Source: Idiomarina sp.
GTDB lineage: Bacteria; Pseudomonadota; Gammaproteobacteria; Enterobacterales; Alteromonadaceae
Direction: 5' to 3'
NCBI GenBank assembly: GCA_020831965.1
Contig: JAFIFP010000009.1
Span: 310,001 to 374,000, forward strand
Length of the DNA stretch: 64,000 bases
The first letter of the stretch is position 1; every line of letters starts with the position of its first letter. Under the pieces are notes generated by a model that had not been told where the DNA came from, did no database searches, and worked only from the letters and a program-made list of their open reading frames with translations. Shown one piece after another: positions 19,411 through 30,316 of this stretch. Made by a program: the position numbers and the translations under genes.

Positions 19411-21045
19411 TTAGTGCGTTTTCAACTGGCGCATGCGGCCACCAAGTACAAACCATGCAATTACAAACACCAGAGCACCTACCCCAATCAAGCCGCTAAG
19501 CCAGAGCACACGGGTTAGGAACTCCGCCGCCAACCATTCAGGTTGGGCCGGAATGCTGAACCAAAGTAGCGCCGCCATAGCGAGTGCAGCAATCACGGTT
19601 CGCAGCACAAAAAGCCGCGTTTCCCTTGCTAACAGCAATACTTGCTCACGATACAGCACAAAACCAAGTAAGAAGGCATTGAGCGTACCTGAAAGAGCGG
19701 TTGCTAAGGCAAGGCCCACATAACCATATGGAATGGCAAGAATTATATTGAGGACCATGTTGGCGACCATCGCGATGATGCCAAATTTAACCGGGCGCTT
19801 CGTGTCTTGACGTGAGAAGAAGCCCGTCGCCAGTACTTTCACCAGCATAAAGCTCAACAGTCCGGTCGCGTATGCGATCAATGCCCATGAGGCCATCATG
19901 GCATCGGTTGCGCTGAACTCGCCACGCATAAACAACACCATGAGCATGGGCTCGGATAACATGATTAAGCCCACCATCGCAGGTACACCGAGCATCACCA
20001 CCATGCGGACGCCCCAGTCGAGGGTCTTTTGAAATTGCGCGAGCGATTGGTCCACATGACGCGCAGAGAGTGCGGGCAAAATTACCGTGGCTATCGCGAT
20101 ACCAAATAATCCAAGAGGAAACTCGAGCAGGCGGTCAGCATAGTAAAGCCAACTAATTGAACCCGTTTTTAAGAAGCTGGCAATCAGAGTATCGAATAGA
20201 AGATTAATCTGACTGACTGACACACCGAACAATGCAGGGATCATCAACGTGCGAATTCGTACCACGCCAGGGTCACGCCATCCCCACTTGGGCATAACCA
20301 AGACACCCGCTTGCTTTAAGAATGGCAACTGAAAGAGAAACTGGATCAGGCCACCGAAGAACACGCCGAGCGCCAAGCCAATTTCTGGTTGGGCCATCAT
20401 GGGCGCAATAAACAGCGCCGCCGTAATCACCGATGCGTTTAACAATACGGGGGTAAAGGAAGCGACCGCAAAGCGCCCCATAGTGTTAAGTACCGCTCCC
20501 GCTAATGCAGTGAGGGTAATAAAGAATAAATACGGGAAGGTGATGCGCAGCAACAAACTCGCCAACTCGAATTTCTCGCCATTTGGTTCACCACGATACC
20601 AGTCAAGGAACCACCCCATACCAAATAAGGCTGCGACAACCGGCGAGGCAATCATGGCCACTAGGGTCACAATGCCCACTATTGTGCCGAGCGTACCAGC
20701 GGCGCGGGCAATCAGCAGACGCGTGTCGTCGAGCGCTTTACCTCGATGATACTCGGTAAGCACGGGGACAAAGGCTTGAGCAAAGGCGCCTTCGGCAAAT
20801 AAACGGCGCAAGAAGTTCGGGATTTTATTCGCGAAGAAAAAAACATCCGCGGCAGCGCCGGCACCCATGAGCCCTGCAATCACCACGTCTCGGACTAGCC
20901 CGAGGATACGAGACAAGAATGTCATCACACTGACCAAAATACCGGAGCGCACCAAGCGAGGCTGTGGTGGTTTCGGTTTCGTATTCTCTGTTGGGTGCTC
21001 GGTCGAGTCCACGGTAGCTGTTGTTCCCAGCGTCGGAAGTGTCAA
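19411..21045 (-). CDS. murJ: Lipid II flippase MurJ
   Basis: MurJ moves lipid II across the inner membrane for peptidoglycan synthesis. A 544-residue polytopic protein (about 14 helices) of the MviN/MurJ family, with SGILVSVMTFLSRILGLVRD at the first helix and FFANKIPNFLRRLFAEGAFA, the conserved N-terminal Arg-rich cavity region. A proline-rich cytoplasmic tail of about 35 residues precedes helix 1. It faces rpsT divergently, as in many gammaproteobacteria. Confidence 0.96.
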   Translation of the reverse strand: MTLPTLGTTATVDSTEHPTENTKPKPPQPRLVRSGILVSVMTFLSRILGLVRDVVIAGLMGAGAAADVFFFANKIPNFLRRLFAEGAFAQAFVPVLTEYHRGKALDDTRLLIARAAGTLGTIVGIVTLVAMIASPVVAALFGMGWFLDWYRGEPNGEKFELASLLLRITFPYLFFITLTALAGAVLNTMGRFAVASFTPVLLNASVITAALFIAPMMAQPEIGLALGVFFGGLIQFLFQLPFLKQAGVLVMPKWGWRDPGVVRIRTLMIPALFGVSVSQINLLFDTLIASFLKTGSISWLYYADRLLEFPLGLFGIAIATVILPALSARHVDQSLAQFQKTLDWGVRMVVMLGVPAMVGLIMLSEPMLMVLFMRGEFSATDAMMASWALIAYATGLLSFMLVKVLATGFFSRQDTKRPVKFGIIAMVANMVLNIILAIPYGYVGLALATALSGTLNAFLLGFVLYREQVLLLARETRLFVLRTVIAALAMAALLWFSIPAQPEWLAAEFLTRVLWLSGLIGVGALVFVIAWFVLGGRMRQLKTH

Positions 21046-21124
21046 TGAAGTGAGATTAGCACGGTGGTAAAAACGCGAAAAGACTCAAGTTTTTGTCTAT
21101 CTGGCAATTGGTCACGGAATCGGC

Positions 21125-21154
21125 TTGATTATGCACCCCGCTTCACGCGATAAT
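21125..21154 (+). promoter_or_regulatory. Probable sigma-70 promoter of rpsT
   Basis: A TTGATT -35 at 21125-21130 and a GATAAT -10 at 21149-21154 are separated by 18 bases, about 105 bases before the rpsT start. The leader between holds GC-rich runs but no clear attenuator. Moderate support. Confidence 0.5.
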
Positions 21155-21259
21155 ACGCGGACTTATTTAAGGATTCGATTGACTTTAAGGTCGAAAACGG
21201 GCATAGTCCACGGCCTTAAATTCCCGGTACAGTAATACGATTTATTTCAGGAGCTAACC

Positions 21260-21526
21260 TTGGCTAACATCAAGTCTGCGAAAAAGCGCGCGGTTCAGGC
21301 GGAAAACAACCGTCGCCACAATGCCGGCCGTCGCTCAATGATGCGCACGTACATCAAGAAAGTAAAAGCAGCTTTGGCTGCTGGTGAGAAAGATCAGGCG
21401 CAAAAAGCGCTTACGGAACTGACCCCAATTCTGGATCGCTATGCGACCAAAGGTCTGATCCACAAAAATAAAGCTTCGCGCCATAAGAGCCGCCTAGCTG
21501 CACAAGTGAAGGCACTGTCTGCTTAA
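21260..21526 (+). CDS. rpsT: 30S ribosomal protein S20
   Basis: The primary 16S rRNA-binding protein S20: 88 residues, highly basic, beginning [20 protein letters not shown]. The start is TTG (21260), preceded by CAGGAG; non-ATG starts are common for rpsT and allow autogenous control. It is monocistronic, divergent from murJ, and ends before a strong terminator. Confidence 0.98.
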   Translation: MANIKSAKKRAVQAENNRRHNAGRRSMMRTYIKKVKAALAAGEKDQAQKALTELTPILDRYATKGLIHKNKASRHKSRLAAQVKALSA

Positions 21527-21550
21527 TCGCAGTCGTCCATCACCGCATGA

Positions 21551-21575
21551 AAAGCACCCTCGGGTGCTTTTTTTG
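21551..21575 (+). terminator. Rho-independent terminator of rpsT
   Basis: AAAGCACCC and GGGTGCTTT form a 9-base-pair stem with a two-base loop, followed by a T run, 25 bases after the rpsT stop. Confidence 0.9.
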
Positions 21576-21584
21576 TACCCCCAG

Positions 21585-21704
21585 TTTGGGGTCAGACCCT
21601 CATTATTTGGGGTCAGACCCTCAAATTCCAGCGCCTAAACCCATGAATTTAAAGAATTATTTCAAGAAGCGCGCCGGAAACAGCCGTTCTGCATCTGACC
21701 CTCA
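21585..21704. repeat. Dispersed GGGGTCAGACCCTCA / ATCTGACCCTCA repeats
   Basis: Two identical 18-base copies (TTTGGGGTCAGACCCTCA) occur at 21585-21602 and 21606-21623. A shorter related copy (ATCTGACCCTCA) is at 21693-21704. The unit contains the imperfect palindrome GGGGTCAGACCC. From memory, such GGTCAGACC palindromes are often seen near REP-associated transposases in marine gammaproteobacteria; no transposase gene remains here. Confidence 0.7.
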
Positions 21705-21755
21705 AAAATTTAATTGTTAATTTTCAATTGGTTAATGTTTTTTAGGGGCTATTTT

Positions 21756-21821
21756 GTTCATCTGACCCTCATCGGGGTTGTTCATCTGACCCTCATCGGG
21801 GTTATGACCCTCATCGGGGTT
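21756..21821. repeat. 24-base tandem repeat ending at the acyl carrier gene stop codon
   Basis: GTTCATCTGACCCTCATCGGGGTT occurs at 21756-21779 and again at 21780-21803. A third copy lacking its first six bases is at 21804-21821. The last bases of the third copy are part of the TAA stop (21820-21822, minus strand) of the acyl carrier protein gene. The core CTGACCCTCA is shared with the dispersed copies just to the left. Confidence 0.9.
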
Positions 21822-22089
21822 AGATTTCGTCGTCGGCGTGGCGGTAGAGCAGGATGAGTTCGGAGAGGGTTCCGGGGATTTGGGTTTCGATGCCTTCGCG
21901 AAATGGCGAATAACCGAGTCGCTCGTCTAAACGGGCGAGCACCATTGCTAAGCCGAGGGAATCTAACCCTGACTCATGCAGTGCGGTATGGCGATTGAGG
22001 TCAGCAACCAGGTCTGAGCCGGTTTGTGCTGCCACTTCTTCCATACATTTCAATAATGTATGCTCTATGTGATGTTCTCGTGTCGTCAC
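21820..22089 (-). CDS. Acyl carrier protein (stand-alone)
   Basis: About 89 residues from GTG 22089 (the frame is open to 22191, but the extra stretch is Cys/Phe-rich and not ACP-like). The four-helix ACP core carries the phosphopantetheine serine in HESGLDSLGLAMVL, followed by LDERLGYSPF. It is not acpP: the sequence is divergent and no fab genes are near. It lies divergently from pseB, next to glycan genes, so a role in surface-polysaccharide or glycan acylation is conceivable but only inferred. Its C-terminal codons run into the 24-base tandem repeat. Confidence 0.78.
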   Translation of the reverse strand: MTTREHHIEHTLLKCMEEVAAQTGSDLVADLNRHTALHESGLDSLGLAMVLARLDERLGYSPFREGIETQIPGTLSELILLYRHADDEI

Positions 22090-22311
22090 GGACTCACTCT
22101 TTATTGGACTACTAACAACTGCAAAACCATAACACGTCCGCGAACCGACTAAAAACAGAATTTTTCCTGCAAATGTGCACGCTTTATGCATAACTTAACC
22201 ATTAAAGCAGGACATTTAGTACTAAAACACCGTGAATTTGGCGAATTATCAATCGCATTGACAGAAATTCGACGCTTCGTTGCTGGTTGTCCTGCGACGG
22301 AGCTGTTATAA

Positions 22312-24499
<2,188 letters not shown>

Positions 24500-24500
<1 letters not shown>

Positions 24501-26683
24501 TGCAATTTCGTGATTTCCGGCATCAGCTCGAACCCGATGATGCTCGCTTGTCACTTTGGTTGGAGAGCGCCCGCGAGCGCTTCTTCACCAATTTGGCTTT
24601 GCTACAAACGCAAGTTCCGCCACTCGCGACACAACTCCGCCAACATCAAGACACCGAGGGATCACTGTGCTGTGACCAACAAGGTCATGGTAACTTACTG
24701 CTTGGCAGCACCATGCAAATGGCCTGGCCGCCACTGCACCTACGCCGCAGCTATCCCAGTATCGCTCCTGGTGCCACCCTGATCGCGGTGGAGCTCGAAG
24801 ACGATGGTGGCAGGCTACTGCATTGTCTGCGTGACGCTGCGGCTCCTTTTGTATTGCTCTATGTACCGAATCTCGAACATCTGTATGCCAGTTTTCACTG
24901 CATTGATTGGACACCTTTACTGCGCAATACCACGGTCATTTTTCAATTAGCCGGCGATTTGTCTCAGCTTGAGCAAGACTCACAAGCATTGCGAGAGCAT
25001 GGCATACCCATTGAGCCCTGCACGGTGATTCACCCGCAATACGAACCGTCTGCTGAAGAAGAAATATGGCATTTTCAACAAGCACTGACGCTGAATCATG
25101 ATTGCGATCCGGTGCTACGTCGCCACACCCACAAGTTCCGCCAGCAACCTGAATTTGTTTTACAGAATGAGCTGATTGACCGTCTTCGCGAGCAGCCCAT
25201 GACGCTCTCGGACATTGAACATCTTCTACTCTGTGATACGACCCCTGCTGTGCTCGATGCCGTGTTGGCACTCCCACAGTTGAAGACGCTCGTGTTTTTG
25301 AGTGTCGATACGCAAATCACCGAAGACACCGTGCGTCAGTTCGGTCGCCGCGGCGTACAAGTGGTCCAACTGCGCAATGCTTTAGAACATCTGCCGGCAC
25401 AGCTCGCGCAGGAATTGAATCGACTGCCCGTCGAGATTCCGTGGCAACTCCGGCTATTTCAGGGGGCGGATACCTCGAGTGCGCGGCAATTGCGGCAGCT
25501 GGTTGAGTTAGAACTCCGATATCGAGTGCAGCCGGCAATGGGATTACAACGGGCTGTTCACGCGGCAGTACAAGCAGTGTTGCCCGAGCATGTGTGCCTC
25601 ACCCGCCGCACACGCTGGCCCGAAGTCCAAGGTAAACGACTCCCGGCACTGATTCTCGGTAATGGGCCATCACTCACAACAACCCTCGCCGCCATTCAAG
25701 CAGGCCATGCCGAGGGGTATTTGATTATTTCCTGTGGTACCACACTGCACACATTAGCTCACCATGGCGTGACACCACATTTTCATTTAGAACTGGAACT
25801 CAACGCCAGTCATGTTAAAAAACTGCCAACCAAGTACCTGGAGTCGGTAACCTTAATTGCGCCGGTCGGATTCAATCGCCATCAACGCGCGCTATTTGGC
25901 GACTCTGCTACGTTTCTTCTGGAGGGGCATCCCGTCGATGAATTGTTACCGGGCTTTCCAGCGGACGTGATTCGGATTACGCAGGCCTTTCCAACTGTTC
26001 TAAACCTCGCGATTCCGCTCATTGCCGAGCTCGGCGCGCAGGAGATATGGCTGGCAGGCGTTGACTTTGGCTTTCCCTCAATCGCGCAGCATCATGCAGA
26101 GGGCGGGATTTACGAGCAGCAAGATCCGGCTCGCTATGTGGAACATAGTGGTGAGTTGATTGAAGTCACGGGCATTGATGAACAACCTTTGCTGACGAAA
26201 CGGGAGTTTCAACTCGCTGCGTTTGAAGCCCAACAAGCCATTGCCCGATATCCGAACGTTCGCGTGTATCAATTGAGCCGTGGCTTAGATGTGGGTGGTG
26301 AAGTGATTTCAGCGCTCAAACCAGCGCATGTGCATCTCCCAGAAAAGCTGTTGCAGCCTCGCTCATCCTGCCAGTTAGGCTGGAAACAAACACCTCACAA
26401 TCTTGATTTGTGGGCGCCTTTTGCACCCTGGCTCAATAGCCTAAAGCCACCCGCAGCGAGTGCATTGCAAACGATTCTCGCAACCCCGCTCGCCGACCTG
26501 CAGAGCATTCGCATGAAACGCGCGCCTGTAACCCTATGGGCGGAGGGCTTACAACGCAACCTCGCAGCCCTCATGCTTCGCTTAGATGAGCAACAGCGCC
26601 TTGATCAGGCGCAGTTTGATACCATTAAGTCGGCTTTACAGGTGTTTCTTCAGCAGCTGGATCTGGCGGTAGCAAAGATTTAA
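24500..26683 (+). CDS. Motility accessory factor (Maf/DUF115 family), putative flagellin glycosyltransferase
   Basis: 727 residues with the DUF115 (MptE-like) core at about 375-600: LPALILGNGPSL, then ISCGTTLHTLAHHGVTPHFH, LELE and, later, IWLAGVDFGF. Maf proteins are thought to transfer nonulosonic acid (pseudaminic acid) to Ser/Thr of flagellin. Coupling to pseC supports this. N- and C-terminal regions are less conserved. The last 59 bases overlap the convergent second Maf gene. Acceptor and donor specificity are inferred. Confidence 0.86.
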
Positions 26684-29519
26684 TCACCGTCTGATCCAAT
26701 GCATCGCCATTATCCAACCACTCGTCACGCGCCACGGCCAAATACTCTCGCCAAATCTCTGTTCCCCGTTGGAAGTTCTCGAGAGACTGCGCTTCGTCGT
26801 TTGATAAGTACAGTAGGCGAACTAAAGCCGCACTGACAAAATGTGCGCTGCTAAAAATCAAATAGAACCACAAGCTTTGTTCTTGGCGGTACATGTCGAG
26901 TAAGAATTCTTTCTCCCGTCCTAACCTGTCCATTGCTTCCTGCCGGGTTGTGACGGGCTCGTCGAGGATTGCCAACATCGCATCCACCTCGGCGCTCACA
27001 TGCTCTCGCTGATTTCGTGACTGCACGCGCTGAAGCATGGCATCGACTCCCTCGCGAGTGAAGAGATGCTCCTGCAAATAGCCCAACACTTCGCTGCGGT
27101 TCTGTGCTGAAAACTCGGGTAACTCGGCAAAACGACAAGACTGCGTACCTTCAATATACGCACCATCACTGGTGTTCACGACTCGTACATCCGGATGCAA
27201 ACGCAATAACTGCGACATGATTCGGCTCGAGAGCTGAAACTCATACTTGGTGAACACCATGGGATCGAAATTACCCCGCACGGGAATTCCCTCACCGGCA
27301 ACCTTCTTGTAGTCATGCCAACTTTTGCTGTCTTTCGACTGGTAATAAGCCGAGTTCTTCGAGTGATGATGGTCATGACTCTTGAAACCTAAATCGACCC
27401 CAGTTAAATAGATGTTTTTGAAGCCTAAGGACACCACTAACGCAATCGCCATATTGGTCACTGTGGGATAGCAGTAATCCAGTTTAAAAAACGCGTTATT
27501 GTATTTTTCAGGTCTTAGGAATGCGGCCGTACCGGCCTCACCGTACTTAAATACCACCCAGTGGTCTTTGAACAACGCCACAGTATCCGGATGATATGAA
27601 GTCAGTGTTAACGCGGTAATCTGCTTCAACCAGTCACGATCGGGTACTTGCGTAACCCACTGGTAGGTCACTCGATTCTGTTCAACGTCCGTGTGGAAGT
27701 CTGGCGTGATCCCCGCTTCATACAAAGGCTTTAATGCAGTGCCGCAAGACACCACCACAAACTCATCTCGACGGGCTTGTAGTTGTGCAATCGTGTCGTC
27801 CAAGGACGGGCCATTCCCTACTAACATGACCGGCCGATCCGCCATCTCTGGCGGCAAACTTGGGTTATTCCGTAAAACCATAGCACCACGTTCCAAGTTG
27901 GTTTCACTATGGCGGAGGAAATAACGCACATGATCGTAGTACTCGCAGAGCATCAAGTAGCTCTTAAAGTCACGGCGAAGCTGCTGAATATTGGCCTGCA
28001 TGCCTGGGTAATGCATGGGCACATAAAAGAATGCACTTGCCGTTAAGTAGCCCCCGTCAGAGTGGAATTGCTCAAACATGTCTTCAGCAAGGTAAGTGCC
28101 ATCGTCACCAATGTTCAGATACCAATGCATTCCAGCTTCGCGCTGACGTGGCAAAATTTCATGCCAAGGCACAGTAAACAGTGACCAGTAGAAGAAATCA
28201 GGGTTGGGCTCATAAATGTACATAGACTTGATGTCGTAAGACTGCACGAATGACTCGAGTTGATAACCTAAACCCAAACCAAACCAAATTAAGCTGCTCA
28301 AAACATCTGGCACAAACTGTCCATCATCCTCGAGTTCATCGAATAACTTCCCGAACTTGCGGGCATGACGGAAGTGCACGTAACGACGCAACTTCCCGCC
28401 CGTATAGCCGGCAAACATATCGTTTCGGTTTGGCTCTTCAGAGAACAGCTGCTGAGTTTGTGCGGCCAGCTCAGAGGGGCGCGCGTGGTAAAGCGCGCCT
28501 AGCCGCGTCTCATGATAGACGTTCAATTCACCATCATCACCAATAAATGCTTGCCACTGCTGCGGCTGATATTCGGCGAATTGTTCATAAATATCGGGAA
28601 ACTGCTCAGCAAATGCAGCTAAATTCTTTAACTTCAGAGCGCGCGCGGCAGTAACTTTCTCAGCAGCCTCTTCCCGTTCCAAGTGACTTTCAATGCGCCC
28701 CGCACGCGGCGGCAAATATTGTGTCAGACGAAAAGTCGGCTGCACTTCCACATTACCATTCACGAGCTGGTCCAGACTGAAGTCAGGGCTCACGAGATAA
28801 TCAAAAATCGCGTCCATGAGCGGATGATGATAGTGGCGTAGCGCAAAGACCTGATCCACTTGGAAGGCTTGACGGAGCTCTGTCAGGTCACTACTAATTC
28901 CCGAGGCATCTTGACCAATCTGCAAAAATAGTCGAACCCCACGCTCTTGCGCACCCATGAGAATGGCCTGCCAATTTGCAGCCTGTAAACTACCTCGGAA
29001 GAAGTCAAGCGTAGGCTCGTAAACGACAATATTCTTCGGTGTACAAACCTTAAGCAGCTCTTCGAGTACATGACCTAAACCCAACCCCAGCAGAATAATG
29101 GTGTCTGGATGCTCGGGGAGCGGTTGCAAAGGCAATGCGGGCACATAGCCCTGGCTCTCTGGCATTTGGTACGCGCGCAGCAATGGCGTGTACTTAATCT
29201 TCTGCCCACTTAACGAAAATACCGGCGCGGCTTTCTGGAAATGCGCAATGTCCGCGGCACACTCAGCTTTCGGCTCGAGGCCATAAATCACTTGGCCGTT
29301 GGTCTTGCCTGCCAAATTCAATTGACCATTTTTATTACAGAACAAGCCATACTCATCCACCGATTCATCATCGAAAAAAGGTAATAAGTTGGGCATCATC
29401 GCTGCGAAAACAGCGCGATTAGTCTGCCACTGCGAACGAATCGCGACGGCATGGTCTTCTTCAAGTTGAGTTTGTTGTTCAGGCGTTGGTGCAAGGTGGT
29501 ATTGAATTGTTTTTATCAT
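26625..29519 (-). CDS. Second Maf/DUF115 family protein, putative flagellin glycosyltransferase
   Basis: About 964 residues, the larger of two Maf paralogues. An N-terminal domain (about 1-330, with ILLGLGLGHVLEELL and VYEPTLDFF) is partly echoed by a second copy (about 400-480: LIWFGLGLGYQLESF and IYEPNPDFFYW). The DUF115 core follows at about 570-760 (MLVGNGPSLDDTI, VSCGTALKPLYEAGITPDFH, IYLTGVDLGF). The last part is a helical tail. ATG 29519 is preferred over TTG 29534. It lies downstream of fliD-fliS-fliT on the same strand, the usual place for Maf genes in polar flagellar clusters. Confidence 0.86.
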   Translation of the reverse strand: MIKTIQYHLAPTPEQQTQLEEDHAVAIRSQWQTNRAVFAAMMPNLLPFFDDESVDEYGLFCNKNGQLNLAGKTNGQVIYGLEPKAECAADIAHFQKAAPVFSLSGQKIKYTPLLRAYQMPESQGYVPALPLQPLPEHPDTIILLGLGLGHVLEELLKVCTPKNIVVYEPTLDFFRGSLQAANWQAILMGAQERGVRLFLQIGQDASGISSDLTELRQAFQVDQVFALRHYHHPLMDAIFDYLVSPDFSLDQLVNGNVEVQPTFRLTQYLPPRAGRIESHLEREEAAEKVTAARALKLKNLAAFAEQFPDIYEQFAEYQPQQWQAFIGDDGELNVYHETRLGALYHARPSELAAQTQQLFSEEPNRNDMFAGYTGGKLRRYVHFRHARKFGKLFDELEDDGQFVPDVLSSLIWFGLGLGYQLESFVQSYDIKSMYIYEPNPDFFYWSLFTVPWHEILPRQREAGMHWYLNIGDDGTYLAEDMFEQFHSDGGYLTASAFFYVPMHYPGMQANIQQLRRDFKSYLMLCEYYDHVRYFLRHSETNLERGAMVLRNNPSLPPEMADRPVMLVGNGPSLDDTIAQLQARRDEFVVVSCGTALKPLYEAGITPDFHTDVEQNRVTYQWVTQVPDRDWLKQITALTLTSYHPDTVALFKDHWVVFKYGEAGTAAFLRPEKYNNAFFKLDYCYPTVTNMAIALVVSLGFKNIYLTGVDLGFKSHDHHHSKNSAYYQSKDSKSWHDYKKVAGEGIPVRGNFDPMVFTKYEFQLSSRIMSQLLRLHPDVRVVNTSDGAYIEGTQSCRFAELPEFSAQNRSEVLGYLQEHLFTREGVDAMLQRVQSRNQREHVSAEVDAMLAILDEPVTTRQEAMDRLGREKEFLLDMYRQEQSLWFYLIFSSAHFVSAALVRLLYLSNDEAQSLENFQRGTEIWREYLAVARDEWLDNGDALDQTVIKSLLPPDPAAEETPVKPT

Positions 29520-29566
29520 GCAGACGCTTTTCAAGTTGCGGAATAGTTTACGAAAGCGCGGGATGC

Positions 29567-29863
29567 TTAGTACTGTCGCTTTGCCTTTCGCCCTTGTGCC
29601 AAATTCAGTAACTGCTTACGTGTCTCTTCGCGCTCACGTTCGGCTTGCTTCGTCCACTCTGTGAGTTTCGCTTGAGTTGCTTGCAAGAAAGCCAACAGCT
29701 CCCCTTCGGGTTTCTGCGAACCTAGATCAGCAAAGAGGCTTTCCAGCCTCTTCTGATGTTCTGCGACTAACGCGGCCGCTTCTTCCCTTGTATCTTCGGA
29801 GTCCGCCATAAATGCATCTATTGCGGACTCCAAACGACGCAGCTCTGCGACGTGTTCCTTCAT
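29567..29863 (-). CDS. FliT-like small coiled-coil flagellar protein
   Basis: 98 residues, almost wholly helical and charged (ESAIDAFMADSEDTREEAAA, a KLTEWTKQAEREREETRK coiled coil). It is encoded directly after fliS with an ATGA overlap (29860-29863). The position matches FliT, the export chaperone of the filament cap FliD, but the sequence carries no diagnostic motif, so the function is inferred from place and shape only. Confidence 0.6.
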   Translation of the reverse strand: MKEHVAELRRLESAIDAFMADSEDTREEAAALVAEHQKRLESLFADLGSQKPEGELLAFLQATQAKLTEWTKQAEREREETRKQLLNLAQGRKAKRQY

Positions 29864-30291
29864 CGAGCCACAGCCTCTCGCTGTTCTTGCATGCGCAGAC
29901 CTTCATCACGGGCAGCGGGAGGAATTGCATCCCAGCCCTCTTTGATTTGACGAATCACGTACATCGCGCGCTCAATCTTCTCCACGTCGTTGTCTAAGCT
30001 TACGTCAGTTAATTGGTCCATGACGAAGCCATATAAGTCATAGAGATTATTCGTAACATCGGCCTTAATGTCCATATTTAACGACCCTTGCAGAGCCGAC
30101 ACAATGGCCACAGACTTGGTTAAATTCTTAGACTTCCCTTCATGGTCCTTACGCTCGATGGCACCTCGAGCATAAGCCATTTTTTCCAAAGCACCCTGCA
30201 GGAGCATTTGTATCACGCGGTATGGGTCGGCCGTTGCAGCTTGGTTGGTTACACCAACCGTCTGATACGCCTTAAGACCTTTGTTATACAT
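29860..30291 (-). CDS. fliS: Flagellin export chaperone FliS
   Basis: FliS binds the flagellin C-terminus in the cytoplasm and brings it to FlhA. The 143-residue helical protein starts with MYNKGLKAYQTVGVTNQAATADPYRVIQMLLQG-like family features (YQ...V..ADP..LI.MLY..), followed by KNLTKSVAIVSALQGSLN and LYDLYGFVMDQLTDV. It lies between fliD and the fliT-like gene. Confidence 0.94.
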   Translation of the reverse strand: MYNKGLKAYQTVGVTNQAATADPYRVIQMLLQGALEKMAYARGAIERKDHEGKSKNLTKSVAIVSALQGSLNMDIKADVTNNLYDLYGFVMDQLTDVSLDNDVEKIERAMYVIRQIKEGWDAIPPAARDEGLRMQEQREAVAR

Positions 30292-30316
30292 AGGGCACCT
30301 CTTTTATTCTAGTGTC

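Noticed and set aside
21585-21821. CRISPR-like array
   Set aside because: Repeats are either directly adjacent (24-base tandem) or irregularly spaced, without uniform spacers, and there are no cas genes.
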